34,027 nt of DNA from Pseudomonadota bacterium (GCA_021815905.1 JAKAZP010000001.1:1-34027), one strand, 5' to 3'. Counted from the stretch's first letter, positions 17,076 through 24,923 are shown. Translations and numbers: made by a program. Notes: generated by a model not told the origin, from the sequence alone.

Positions 17076-17943
17076 GCTCAGCCTGATCAACAATTCCCGT
17101 CTCGGCTCCCTCGGGCAGCCCGTACAGGTGATCGCCGTCACCGGCGGCAAGGGGGGCGTCGGCAAGACGAGCGTTTCCGTCAATCTCGCCACGGCGCTCG
17201 CAGCCGCGGGCCGGCGCGTGGTGCTGCTCGATGGCGACCTCGGACTCGCCAACGCCGATGTCTTCCTCGGTCTCTCGCCCCGCTACACCCTGGCGCACGT
17301 GATCTCAGGGGAGCGCACCCTGGATGAGGTGATCGTCGATGCGCCCCAGGGATTCAAGGTCGTGCCGGCCGCCTCGGGCGCCGCTGATCTCGCCAGCATG
17401 GGGGCCGCCGAGCACCTGGGCCTGGTGCGCGCCTTCAGCGAGCTCGCCGCGAGGCTGGACGTGCTCATCGTGGACACCGCGGCCGGCATCGCGCAGGGTG
17501 TGCTGCAGTTCTCACAAGCATCCCAACACATTCTCGTCGTCGTCTGCGACGAGCCGGCTTCGCTAACCGACGCGTATGCGCTCGTCAAGGTCCTGAGTCG
17601 CAATCACGGAGTCCACCGCTTCCGCGTGCTCGCCAATCGGATCCGCGCGCCGGGCGGCGGCCTGGAGCTCTTCCGCCGCTTCGAGCGCGTCACGGCGCGC
17701 TTCCTCGATGTCGTGCTCGAATTCGCCGGTGAGATCCCGGAAGACGAGTATCTGCGCCGTTCCGTGCGTGAGCAGCGCCCGGTGCTCGAGGCCTATCCGG
17801 TGAGTCCGGCGGCCCGGGCATTCAAGAAACTCGCCGGCACGGCCGATACATGGCCAGTGCCACCCGGTCCTCGCGGGAACATCGAGTTCTTCGTGGAGCG
17901 TCTGGTGCGCCGCAACCCCGTGCACCTGGAAGTGGTGCCGTGA
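17062..17943 (+). CDS. fleN: Flagellar number regulator FleN (FlhG), MinD-like ATPase
   Basis: FleN/FlhG is a ParA/MinD-family ATPase that limits the number of polar flagella, in pseudomonads by restraining FleQ. The 293-residue product has the deviant Walker A KGGVGKTS (30-37), switch region LLDGDLGLANADVFLGL (55-71), and IVDTAAGIAQGVLQF. The C-terminus has a helical tail. The start at 17062 is chosen because GGAAGA lies 7 bases upstream; a TTG at 17047 in the same frame is less likely. It overlaps flhF by 14 bases and its stop overlaps the fliA GTG. Confidence 0.95.
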   Translation: MRRPELSLINNSRLGSLGQPVQVIAVTGGKGGVGKTSVSVNLATALAAAGRRVVLLDGDLGLANADVFLGLSPRYTLAHVISGERTLDEVIVDAPQGFKVVPAASGAADLASMGAAEHLGLVRAFSELAARLDVLIVDTAAGIAQGVLQFSQASQHILVVVCDEPASLTDAYALVKVLSRNHGVHRFRVLANRIRAPGGGLELFRRFERVTARFLDVVLEFAGEIPEDEYLRRSVREQRPVLEAYPVSPAARAFKKLAGTADTWPVPPGPRGNIEFFVERLVRRNPVHLEVVP

Positions 17944-18677
17944 ACGCGGCGAGCGCATACGGCGCGCGTCGCGGGCTGAGCGAAGCCAGCGAGCTGGTGA
18001 CGCGCCATGCGGAGCTGGTGAAGCGCATCGCCTACCACCTGGCCGGCCGGTTGCCGCCGTCCGTGGAGGTCGACGATTTGATGCAGGCGGGGATGCTGGG
18101 ACTGCTGGAGGCGGCCTCGAACTACGCGCCCAACCGCGGCGCGAGCTTCGAGACCTTTGCCGGCATCCGCATCCGCGGCGCCATGATCGATGCCCTGCGC
18201 AAGCTCGACTGGGCGCCGCGCTCGGTGCACCGCAAGGCGCGCGCGGTGGCGGCGGTGGTGCAGGAGATCGAGCGGCGCACGGGTCGCGACGCACGCGACA
18301 CGGAGATCGCCGAGCAGCTCGGAGTTGCGCTCGAGGAGTATCACTCCATCGTGCAGGACGCGGCGAGCTGCCGGCTGGCGACGCTCGACGATGCGACGGC
18401 GGCGGCGGCCGAAGGCGGCGCCGATCCGTTCCGCGAGACGGCGGACGATGGATTTCGCGCGTCGCTGGCCCAGGCGATCGAGGGGCTGCCGGAGCGCGAG
18501 AAGCTGGTGATGTCGCTCTACTACGGCGAGGGATTGAACCTCAAGGAGATCGGCGCGGTGCTGAAGGTGACCGAGTCGCGCGCATGCCAGCTCCACGGCC
18601 AGGCGCTCGTGCGGCTGAAGGCGCGGCTGGCGGATTGGCGTGACGGCCCGCGAGGAGCGGCGAGTCATGAAATGTAG
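17940..18677 (+). CDS. fliA: Flagellar sigma factor FliA (sigma-28)
   Basis: FliA directs RNA polymerase to late flagellar and chemotaxis promoters and is held by FlgM until the hook is finished. The 245-residue product has region 2 (HAELVKRIAYHLAGRLPPSV, EVDDLMQAGMLGLLEAASNY, FETFAGIRIRGAMIDALRKL), region 3 (RKARAVAAVVQEIERRTGRD) and region 4 (LPEREKLVMSLYYGEGLNLK, EIGAVLKVTESRACQLHGQA). Length is usual for the family. The GTG at 17940 overlaps the fleN stop by 4 bases; the open frame further upstream lies inside fleN. FlgM is not in this window. Confidence 0.97.
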   Translation: MNAASAYGARRGLSEASELVTRHAELVKRIAYHLAGRLPPSVEVDDLMQAGMLGLLEAASNYAPNRGASFETFAGIRIRGAMIDALRKLDWAPRSVHRKARAVAAVVQEIERRTGRDARDTEIAEQLGVALEEYHSIVQDAASCRLATLDDATAAAAEGGADPFRETADDGFRASLAQAIEGLPEREKLVMSLYYGEGLNLKEIGAVLKVTESRACQLHGQALVRLKARLADWRDGPRGAASHEM

Positions 18678-18691
18678 GCCGAGGATGGGGC

Positions 18692-18778
18692 CGCCGCCGC
18701 AGGTGGCGAGTGACGAGCCAAAACCACGCTTTTTGCTCGTCACCGCGCTGGGCCGGGTAGCACACCCGGCTCCGGCGC
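18692..18778. repeat. Three-hairpin intergenic element, copy 1 (fliA-cheY)
   Basis: Three successive hairpins fill the gap between fliA and cheY. Hairpin 1: CGCCGCC (18692-18698) with GGTGGCG (18702-18708), loop GCA. Hairpin 2: GTGACGAGC (18710-18718) with GCTCGTCAC (18735-18743), with AAAA/TTTT pairing further in. Hairpin 3: outer GCGCTGG (18745-18751) with CCGGCGC (18772-18778), one G-U pair, and inner GCCGGGT (18752-18758) with ACCCGGC (18764-18770). The same layout recurs at 20774-20864 with compensatory changes in hairpin 2 and the inner stem of hairpin 3. It may act as a transcript stabiliser, attenuator or mobile palindromic repeat. Confidence 0.8.
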
Positions 18779-18800
18779 TACAGACTATACGAGGCAGGCA

Positions 18801-19184
18801 GTGAGCAAAGATCTGAAATTTCTGGTGGTCGACGATTTCTCGACCATGCGGCGCATCATCAAGAACCTGCTGCACGATCTCGGCTATCCGAACGTCGCCG
18901 AGGCCGATGACGGCAAGACGGCGCTGCCGATGCTGCAGGCCGGCGGCTTCGACTTCCTCATCACCGACTGGAACATGCCCGGGATGCCCGGGCTCGAGCT
19001 GATCAAGGCCGTGCGCGCGGACGCCAAGCTCGCCAAGATGCCGGTCCTCATGCTGACCGCGGAAGCCAAGCGCGAGCAGATCATCGAGGCGGCGCAGGCG
19101 GGCGTCAACGGTTACGTCATCAAGCCATTCACCGCCGAGACGCTCAAGGAAAAGCTCGACAAGATCATCGGCGCGGGAAAGTGA
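18801..19184 (+). CDS. cheY: Chemotaxis response regulator CheY
   Basis: CheY carries the phosphate signal from CheA to FliM. The 127-residue product is a stand-alone receiver with the acidic pair D11/D12, phospho-acceptor D56 ([11 protein letters not shown]), T86, the switch aromatic Y105 and K108 (GYVIKPF). The N-terminus ([20 protein letters not shown]) is very close to the classical motor-binding CheY. Translation begins with GTG at 18801 with GAGG 6 bases upstream. It follows a three-hairpin element and is directly followed by cheZ, so this is the main flagellar CheY. Confidence 0.97.
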   Translation: MSKDLKFLVVDDFSTMRRIIKNLLHDLGYPNVAEADDGKTALPMLQAGGFDFLITDWNMPGMPGLELIKAVRADAKLAKMPVLMLTAEAKREQIIEAAQAGVNGYVIKPFTAETLKEKLDKIIGAGK

Positions 19185-19191
19185 GACGGAC

Positions 19192-19956
19192 ATGTCGAAT
19201 TTCCAGGTCCTGAAATTGGAGTACTGCGCTTGCGTCGACGCCCTGTCGGAGGCGCTTCGCGGCGGCGACGAGATGGCGTTCTTCACCGCCGTCGACCATA
19301 TCGTGCGCATGCGCGAGCCGGCGACGCTCACCGAGATCCGCAAGCTCACCGGCGACCTGCAGAAGGCGCTCGCGCGCTTCAGCATCGAGTCGCGCCTCGC
19401 GGACATCGCCGAGAACGAGATTCCCGATGCGCGAACCCGGCTCACCCACGTCATCAGGATGACCGACGACGCTGCGCACCGCACGCTCGATCTCGTCGAG
19501 AAGTCGGGGCCGCTCGCCGAGCGCACCGCGCGCGAGGCGGCCGCGCTCATCGATGCGCTGAAGACTTACCGGGATCGCCCCGCGGGCGGCACCGGCTTCG
19601 AAGGCACCGTCCGCTCGATCGACGCCTTCCTGCCCGTGGTCCGCGCGGTCGAGGCGTTCCTGCCGACCGTACGCGCCGACTCGGAGCAGATCCGCAAGAA
19701 CCTCGCCGACGTGCTGCTCGCGCAGGGCTACCAGGATCTCACGGGCCAGATCATCCGCAGTGTCATCAAGCTCGTCGGGGAGCTGGAGGAAACGCTCGCC
19801 AGTCTTACCAAGCTCTCCGGAGATGTCGTCGAGCACACGACGCTCGGGGAGAGCCCGGACAAGGGCCACGGACCGGTGGTACCCGGAGTCACGCGAGGGG
19901 AAGTCGCCTCAGGCCAGACAGACGTGGACGAGCTGCTGTCGGGCCTCGGCATGTAA
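19192..19956 (+). CDS. cheZ: CheY-P phosphatase CheZ
   Basis: CheZ speeds dephosphorylation of CheY-P. The 254-residue product is mostly long helix. It has the catalytic motif GYQDLTGQIIRSVIKLV with D182 and Q186 (D-x-x-x-Q) and the C-terminal CheY-binding tail QTDVDELLSGLGM. It starts 7 bases after cheY and is followed after 9 bases by motC. In Pseudomonas cheA and cheB come next; here they do not, which marks a rearranged order. Confidence 0.96.
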   Translation: MSNFQVLKLEYCACVDALSEALRGGDEMAFFTAVDHIVRMREPATLTEIRKLTGDLQKALARFSIESRLADIAENEIPDARTRLTHVIRMTDDAAHRTLDLVEKSGPLAERTAREAAALIDALKTYRDRPAGGTGFEGTVRSIDAFLPVVRAVEAFLPTVRADSEQIRKNLADVLLAQGYQDLTGQIIRSVIKLVGELEETLASLTKLSGDVVEHTTLGESPDKGHGPVVPGVTRGEVASGQTDVDELLSGLGM

Positions 19957-19965
19957 GGAGCCACG

Positions 19966-20706
19966 ATGGATATCTTGAGCATCATCGGACTGGTGCTCGC
20001 ATTCAACGCCGTGGTCGTCGGCGCGCTGCTGCGCGGCGCCGGCATCATGGCGCTCATTTCCGTCGAGGCGTTCGTCATCGTGGGCGTCGGCACCATTGCC
20101 GCGACCTGCATCCAGACGCCCCTGCCGGTGATGAAGCATGCGCTCAGGATCTTTCCGTGGATCGTGCGGCCGCCGTCGCGCGACGGCCGCCAGATCGTCA
20201 GCAAGATCGTCGAGTGGAGCAACACCGCGCGCAAGCAGGGACTGCTCGGCCTCGAGCCGCTGATCGAGCGTGAATCGGACGATTTCGTGAAGAAGGCGCT
20301 GCAGCTCGTGGTCGACGGCAGCGAGCCCGAGGCCATCAGCAACGCCATGTACGTCGAGTTGAGCATGCGCGAGCACGCCGACATCACGGCGGCGAAGATG
20401 TTCGAGGGCGCAGGCATCTACTCGCCCACGCTCGGCATCATCGGCGCGGTGCTCGGCCTCATGGCCGTGCTGCAGAATCTCACCGACCCCGCCAAGCTCG
20501 GCGCCGGCATCGCCTCGGCCTTCACCGCCACCATCTACGGCATCAGCTTCGCGAACCTCTTCTTCCTCCCGATCGCCGGCAAGTTAAAGGGCATCATTCA
20601 CCGCCAGACGCAGTTCCGCGAGATGATCATCGACGGCATGATGTGCATCGCGCAGGGCGAGAATCCGCGCGCGATCGAGGCGAAGCTGCAGGGATACCTC
20701 CATTAG
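19966..20706 (+). CDS. motC: Flagellar stator protein MotC (MotA family)
   Basis: MotC pairs with MotD to form a proton-driven stator, as in pseudomonads where it works beside MotAB. The 246-residue product has an N-terminal membrane pair and the cytoplasmic loop with KQGLLGLEPLIERESDDFVK and LVVDGSEPEAISN. The C-terminal membrane pair is SPTLGIIGAVLGLMAVLQNL and GIASAFTATIYGISFANLFF, including the Pro residues typical of MotA. The product is the single-operon partner of the MotB-like protein downstream. The N-terminal helices are less conserved than in typical MotC. Confidence 0.93.
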   Translation: MDILSIIGLVLAFNAVVVGALLRGAGIMALISVEAFVIVGVGTIAATCIQTPLPVMKHALRIFPWIVRPPSRDGRQIVSKIVEWSNTARKQGLLGLEPLIERESDDFVKKALQLVVDGSEPEAISNAMYVELSMREHADITAAKMFEGAGIYSPTLGIIGAVLGLMAVLQNLTDPAKLGAGIASAFTATIYGISFANLFFLPIAGKLKGIIHRQTQFREMIIDGMMCIAQGENPRAIEAKLQGYLH

Positions 20707-20773
20707 TCGCTCATGGACGCACGAGCACCCCAAACGATGACGGCACGAGGGTGCACCCCCGGCACAGGGACGT

Positions 20774-20864
20774 GCCCCGCCGCCGCAGGTGGCGGGGCCT
20801 CGGGCAAAAAACCGCGCTTTTTGCCCGAGGCGCGCTGGGCCGGGCAGGAGCCCGGATCCAGCGC
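20774..20864. repeat. Three-hairpin intergenic element, copy 2 (motC-motD)
   Basis: This is the second copy of the element at 18692-18778. Hairpin 1: GCCCCGCCGCC (20774-20784) with GGTGGCGGGGC (20788-20798). Hairpin 2: GCCTCGGGCAAAAA (20797-20810) with TTTTTGCCCGAGGC (20818-20831), a perfect 14-bp stem with a 7-base loop. Hairpin 3: outer GCGCTGG (20832-20838) with CCAGCGC (20858-20864) and inner CCGGGC/GCCCGG (20840-20845 with 20850-20855). Arms differ from copy 1 at several positions, yet pairing is kept. A further small palindrome (GGCAC/GTGCC, about 20761-20776) precedes it. It splits the motC-motD pair, which otherwise would be tightly linked. Confidence 0.85.
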
Positions 20865-20882
20865 TTCACACTAGGAGCCCAC

Positions 20883-21854
20883 GTGCGCCGCAAGCACAGA
20901 AAACGCGAGGAAGAGCACGAGAACCACGAGCGCTGGGCGATCCCCTATGGCGACCTGCTCACGCTCCTGCTCGCTTTCTTCGTGGTGATGTACTCGATCT
21001 CCTCGGTGAACGCGGGCAAGTACCGCGTGCTCTCCGACTCCCTCTATGCCGCCTTCCGCGGCCAGCCGCGCACGCTCTCGCCGATCGAGATCGGCCACAA
21101 GCGCGTCGGCTCCGGAGCCGACATCCGCATGAGCATCGTGGAGCAGTCGGTCCTCAAGGGACAGCCCCGGACGCTGCTCGATGCCGTACCCCTCGACATC
21201 TCCACCCCGATTCCCAACGAGCCGAATCACGACGACGTGCCGCCGCCGGGCAACGACAGCGGCGTCAGGTCTGCGACCGGGCCCGCGCATCTGGACAGCG
21301 CGCACGCGGCGCAGGCCGCTGCCGCCACGGTCATGCTGAACAAGGTGGCGGACGATGTCACCCAGGCGCTGTCGGGCCTCGTGAAGAAGAAGCTCGTGAT
21401 GGTGAAGCGCAAGCAGTACTGGATCGAGGTCGATATCCGCACCGATATCCTCTTCCCGAGCGGCAGCGCGCGGCTCGCCCCGAGCGCGGTCGACATCATC
21501 CGCCGCCTCGCCGCCGTGCTGGCGCGCTTCCCCAACCCGATCCGGGTGGAGGGCTTCACGGATGACGTGCCGATCCGGACCGTGCAGTTCTTCTCCAACT
21601 GGGAGCTCTCGGCCGCGCGCGCCGCGAGCGTCGTGCACGTGTTCTCCGAGCGCGGCGTGGCGCCCGGCCGCCTCGCGGTCGTCGGGTTCGGCGATCAACA
21701 TCCGGTCGCGAGCAATGCCTCCGCGCAGGGGCGCAATGCCAACCGCCGCGTGAGCGTCGTCATACTCTCCACCGCGCCCGGCAGTCGGACCGATCCGAGC
21801 TGGATGCCCTCGAGCGGCACGGTGGCGGACAATGGCACGCTTCCTGCACGATAA
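20883..21854 (+). CDS. motD: Flagellar stator protein MotD (MotB/OmpA family)
   Basis: MotD anchors the stator to peptidoglycan and carries the proton-path aspartate. From the GTG at 20883, with AGGAG 5 bases upstream, the product has 323 residues. It has a basic/acidic N-terminus (RRKHRKREEEHENHER), the single membrane helix IPYGDLLTLLLAFFVVMYSI with the key Asp at 24, a long plug/linker region, and the OmpA-like peptidoglycan-binding domain (TDILFPSGSARLAPSAVDII, GFTDDVPI, NWELSAARAASVVHVF, NRRVSVVIL). The frame is open upstream through the palindromic element, but no MotB-like sequence is found there. Confidence 0.94.
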   Translation: MRRKHRKREEEHENHERWAIPYGDLLTLLLAFFVVMYSISSVNAGKYRVLSDSLYAAFRGQPRTLSPIEIGHKRVGSGADIRMSIVEQSVLKGQPRTLLDAVPLDISTPIPNEPNHDDVPPPGNDSGVRSATGPAHLDSAHAAQAAAATVMLNKVADDVTQALSGLVKKKLVMVKRKQYWIEVDIRTDILFPSGSARLAPSAVDIIRRLAAVLARFPNPIRVEGFTDDVPIRTVQFFSNWELSAARAASVVHVFSERGVAPGRLAVVGFGDQHPVASNASAQGRNANRRVSVVILSTAPGSRTDPSWMPSSGTVADNGTLPAR

Positions 21855-21905
21855 CTCCTGACACGCGCCGCTCCGCGCCGGATTTCCGACACGGTCGGCC
21901 CGTGA

Positions 21906-21921
21906 TGTGACCTGCATCACA
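21906..21921 (+). promoter_or_regulatory. CRP/Clp-type binding site
   Basis: TGTGACCTGCATCACA is a perfect TGTGA-N6-TCACA palindrome in the 82-base gap between motD and the DUF2802 gene. This is the core consensus of CRP, Vfr and Clp, the c-di-GMP-sensitive CRP homologue of xanthomonads. It ends 15 bases before the ATG at 21937, so a bound protein might repress or block as well as activate. No promoter was recognised next to it. Confidence 0.6.
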
Positions 21922-21936
21922 AGGGAGCCGCACCGC

Positions 21937-22347
21937 ATGACCCTGCCATCCGCCGAATTCCTGCTCATCGCGGGACGCGCGGTGTTCCTCGTCTTCTCGT
22001 TCGTCGTCGCCTCCATCAGCTTCACCGCCTGGCGGCGCGCCACGCGCCGGCAGACCGCCGAGGTGCTGTCGCAGACGCAGCTGGTGCTGCAGCGGCTCGC
22101 GGATCTCGAGGCGCGAATCGATGCGACGCGAGCGGCCCTCGCCGAGCTCGGCGAGCGCCTGGACCAGCCGCCGGCGGCCGCCCCCTCCTCCTCGCCATCG
22201 CCCGGCTATCAGATCGCGATACGCCTGGCTCGCGGCGGGGCGAGCCGCGAGGAGCTGATGTCGGGCTGCGGACTCACGCTCGCGGAGGCGGAGCTCGTCA
22301 GAAGGCTCCACGGACCGCGGACCGCGGAACTGCGTCAAGTTTCGTAG
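21937..22347 (+). CDS. DUF2802 family membrane-anchored protein
   Basis: The 136-residue product has an N-terminal membrane segment (about 8-30, FLLIAGRAVFLVFSFVVASI), a coiled-coil stretch (VLSQTQLVLQRLADLEARID) and a C-terminal domain with YQIAIRLARGGASREELMSG and CGLTLAEAELVRRLHGP. The last part matches the DUF2802 pattern. Family members are commonly found at the end of polar-flagellum/chemotaxis loci next to cheW in pseudomonads. The molecular role is not established. The start at 21937 has GGGAG about 9 bases upstream. It lies between motD and the chemotaxis operon and may be transcribed with either. Confidence 0.8.
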   Translation: MTLPSAEFLLIAGRAVFLVFSFVVASISFTAWRRATRRQTAEVLSQTQLVLQRLADLEARIDATRAALAELGERLDQPPAAAPSSSPSPGYQIAIRLARGGASREELMSGCGLTLAEAELVRRLHGPRTAELRQVS

Positions 22348-22355
22348 CGCTCCCC

Positions 22356-22383
22356 TCAAGAGGCGCGTCACACGAGCCGATAG
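22356..22383 (+). promoter_or_regulatory. Candidate sigma-28 (FliA) promoter of the chemotaxis operon
   Basis: GCCGATAG (22376-22383) differs from the FliA -10 consensus GCCGATAA at the last base. TCAA (22356-22359) lies 16 bases upstream, against TAAA with 15 bases in the consensus. It sits in the 84-base gap before the STAS-cheA operon, a logical place for FliA control. The -35 match is weak and the spacing is off by one. Confidence 0.45.
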
Positions 22384-22431
22384 CGGCGCTGTACCGGCAG
22401 TCATGCCCCGAGACCGCGCGCCGACCAGATT

Positions 22432-22833
22432 ATGACAACCCGCAAGCAGCAGACTCCGGCAAAGAAGCGCGCGCAGGAGCGATCGACGAATCGCCGCAGC
22501 GCCCGCGGGCGCCCGGCTGCCGCGCGCGGCAAATCCGCCGGGACGGCGCCCTCGGCGCTGACCCTGGCAGCGGAATGCACGGTCGCGGAGGCGGATGTCT
22601 TTCAAGCGCAGCTCGCCGGCCGGCTGCAACAGCCGGAAGCGGTGACCGTGGATGTGAGCGCGCTGCAGCGCATCGACACCGCGGGACTGCAGCTGCTTGC
22701 CGCCTTCGTGCGAGACCGCCGCACGGCGGGCCGTGCGGTCGAGTGGCGGGGCCGCGCCGCCGCGTTGGACTCGGCCGCGAGCCTCCTCGGTCTGAACGAC
22801 ATGCTCGAGCGCGCCGGCGAGGCCGACCGATGA
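22432..22833 (+). CDS. STAS-domain protein with basic N-terminal tail
   Basis: The 133-residue product has a very basic, Ala/Arg/Lys-rich N-terminus (about 1-38) and a C-terminal STAS domain related to anti-sigma-factor antagonists and MlaB. The core strand-turn reads VDVSALQRIDTAGLQLLAAF, so the usual phosphorylatable Ser is a Thr (D-T-A-G). STAS proteins are often encoded at the front of chemotaxis operons before cheA, but their function there is not well defined. Its stop overlaps the cheA start by 4 bases (ATGA), implying coupled translation. It could be a non-phosphorylated scaffold or a switch modified by an unseen kinase. Confidence 0.8.
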   Translation: MTTRKQQTPAKKRAQERSTNRRSARGRPAAARGKSAGTAPSALTLAAECTVAEADVFQAQLAGRLQQPEAVTVDVSALQRIDTAGLQLLAAFVRDRRTAGRAVEWRGRAAALDSAASLLGLNDMLERAGEADR

Positions 22834-24923
22834 CCGTCGATCTGACACAATTTCACGACGCATTCTTCGAAGAGAGCTTCGAGGCGCTGGACACCATGGA
22901 GGCGGCGCTGCTGAAGCTCGACATCGGCTCTCCCGAGCCGGAGCTGATCAACACGATCTTCCGGGTGGCGCACTCGATCAAGGGCGGCAGCGCGACCTTC
23001 GGGTTCTCGCCGATCGCCTCCTTCACCCACAGCCTCGAGACGCTGCTCGATGAGCTGCGAAGCGCAACGATGCCGGTCACGGTCGCGGTATCTGACCTGC
23101 TGCTGAAGTCGGTGGACGTCCTGCGCGCCATGCTGCGCGCGGTCCAGGCGAATCAGCCGATCGATTCGCAGCGTGTATCGGATCTGCAGTTCGACCTCGA
23201 GGTCGCGATCGCGAGGAAGAGCGAGCCGGCCCCGGCGCGGGTCGCGCAGGCCGCGCCATCCGGCCCGGCTGCGGCGCAGGTCCCCCCTGAATCCGCGCCG
23301 GCCGCTCCCTGGCGGATCCGATTCCACCCCTATCGCGAGCTGCTCGCGCGCGGAAACGATCCTCTGCGCATGTTGCGCGAGCTCGCCGCGCTCGGTGAGC
23401 TGCGGGTGCGGGTCGATGCGCAAATGCTGCCGCCGCTCACCGGGATCAACCCCCAGGACTGCTATCTCGCCTGGTCGCTCGAGCTTGCGGGCGAAGTGGC
23501 GGAAGAGGCGATCAGGCAGGTGTTCGAGTGGGCGGAAGGCGACTGCGATCTCACGATCGAGCGGCTGCCCGGGGATCGCCCGGACACGACGCCGGGACCG
23601 CAGGCCGCGCCGCCGGCACCGACTCCCGGCCACGAAACCGCGCAGCCTGCGGCCTCCTCGGCGCCCGCTGCCGCGCCCGCCGCGCATCCGCCATCCCGCG
23701 CCGATACACCGGCGAAGCCGGAAGCCGTGATCAGCGCCCTCGGCGACTCGGGCTCCATCCGCGTCAGCGTCGAGAAGATCGATGAGCTGATGAATACCGT
23801 GGGCGAGCTCGTGATCACCCAGGCGATGCTGGGCCAGCTCGGCTCCCACTTCGACGGTGCGGATGCGGAGAAGCTGCGCGCCGGCCTCGCCCAGCTCGAG
23901 CGCAACATGCGCGAGCTGCAGGAAAGCGTCATGCGCGTGCGCATGCTGCCGATCAGCTTCGTGTTCAGCCGCTTCCCGCGCATGGTGCGCGACCTCACCC
24001 AGCGCCTGGGCAAGCAGATCGAGCTGAAGCTCACCGGCGAGCAGACCGAGCTCGACAAGACCGTGCTCGAGAAGATCGGCGATCCGCTGGTGCACCTCGT
24101 GCGCAACTGCATCGATCACGGCATCGAGTCGCCGGAGGCGCGCGCGGCGGCCGGCAAGCCCGCCGAAGGCACCGTGCACCTCGATGCCTGTCACCGCGGC
24201 GGCAACATCGCCGTTGAGGTGAGCGATGACGGCGCGGGACTCGACAACGAGCGCATCCTCGCCAAGGCCCGCGCCCGCGGGCTCGTGGGCCCCAATGACA
24301 CGCTGACGGAAGCGCAGATCCACGAGCTGATCTTCCAGCCCGGATTCTCCACGGCCGACAAGGCCACCGATCTTTCCGGACGCGGCGTCGGCATGGATGT
24401 CGTGCGCCGCAACGTGAAAGAGCTTGGCGGCAAGGTGGAAGTGAGGAGCGAGCCGGGACGCGGCTCGCGGTTCACGATCACCCTGCCGCTGACGCTCGCG
24501 ATCGTCGACGGCCAGTCCGTCTCGGTCGGGACCGAGACCTACATCGTCCCGCTCATCTCCATCGTGGAGTCGATGCAGCTCAAGGCGAGCGGCATCACCC
24601 GCCTCTCGGGCCGGGGCGAGGTCCTCTGCTTCCGCGGGGATTACCTGCCGATCATCCGGCTGCACGAGCTGTTCGGGGTCGAGCCGCGCTCGCGCGCGCT
24701 GCACGAAGGGCTGGTGGTGATCGCCGAGGGCGACGGCCGGCGCGTCGGTCTGTTCGTCGATGACCTGCTCGGGCAGCAGCAGGTGGTCATCAAATCCCTG
24801 CAAGCCAATTACGGCCACATCGAGGGCGTCTCCGGCGCGACGATCCTCGGCGACGGCTCGGTGGCGCTCATTCTCGATGTGCCGGGGCTCATCCGCGCCG
24901 CATCCATGCGGGCGGCGGCTTGA
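22830..24923 (+). CDS. cheA: Chemotaxis histidine kinase CheA
   Basis: CheA autophosphorylates under receptor control and passes phosphate to CheY and CheB. The 697-residue product shows all domains in order. P1 (1-105) has the phospho-site H48 in FRVAHSIKGGSATFGF. A P2-like domain lies at about 165-250 (WRIRFHPYRELLARGNDPLR). A Pro/Ala-rich linker follows, then P3 dimerisation helices (VEKIDELMNTVGELVITQAM). The P4 ATP-binding domain has N-box HLVRNCIDHGIE, G1 DDGAGLD and G2 GRGVGMDVV. The CheW-like P5 ends at LDVPGLIRAA. The ATG at 22830 overlaps the STAS gene stop. It lies 33 bases before cheW. Confidence 0.97.
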   Translation: MTVDLTQFHDAFFEESFEALDTMEAALLKLDIGSPEPELINTIFRVAHSIKGGSATFGFSPIASFTHSLETLLDELRSATMPVTVAVSDLLLKSVDVLRAMLRAVQANQPIDSQRVSDLQFDLEVAIARKSEPAPARVAQAAPSGPAAAQVPPESAPAAPWRIRFHPYRELLARGNDPLRMLRELAALGELRVRVDAQMLPPLTGINPQDCYLAWSLELAGEVAEEAIRQVFEWAEGDCDLTIERLPGDRPDTTPGPQAAPPAPTPGHETAQPAASSAPAAAPAAHPPSRADTPAKPEAVISALGDSGSIRVSVEKIDELMNTVGELVITQAMLGQLGSHFDGADAEKLRAGLAQLERNMRELQESVMRVRMLPISFVFSRFPRMVRDLTQRLGKQIELKLTGEQTELDKTVLEKIGDPLVHLVRNCIDHGIESPEARAAAGKPAEGTVHLDACHRGGNIAVEVSDDGAGLDNERILAKARARGLVGPNDTLTEAQIHELIFQPGFSTADKATDLSGRGVGMDVVRRNVKELGGKVEVRSEPGRGSRFTITLPLTLAIVDGQSVSVGTETYIVPLISIVESMQLKASGITRLSGRGEVLCFRGDYLPIIRLHELFGVEPRSRALHEGLVVIAEGDGRRVGLFVDDLLGQQQVVIKSLQANYGHIEGVSGATILGDGSVALILDVPGLIRAASMRAAA

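Noticed and set aside
20643..20882. Longer MotD start overlapping motC
   Set aside because: The added residues come from the motC 3' end and the hairpin element and have no MotB-like character; the GTG at 20883 has AGGAG at the right distance.
21901..21921. FNR/ANR site reading of the palindrome before the DUF2802 gene
   Set aside because: The half-sites are TGTGA/TCACA with a 6-base spacer, not TTGAT/ATCAA with 4 bases.
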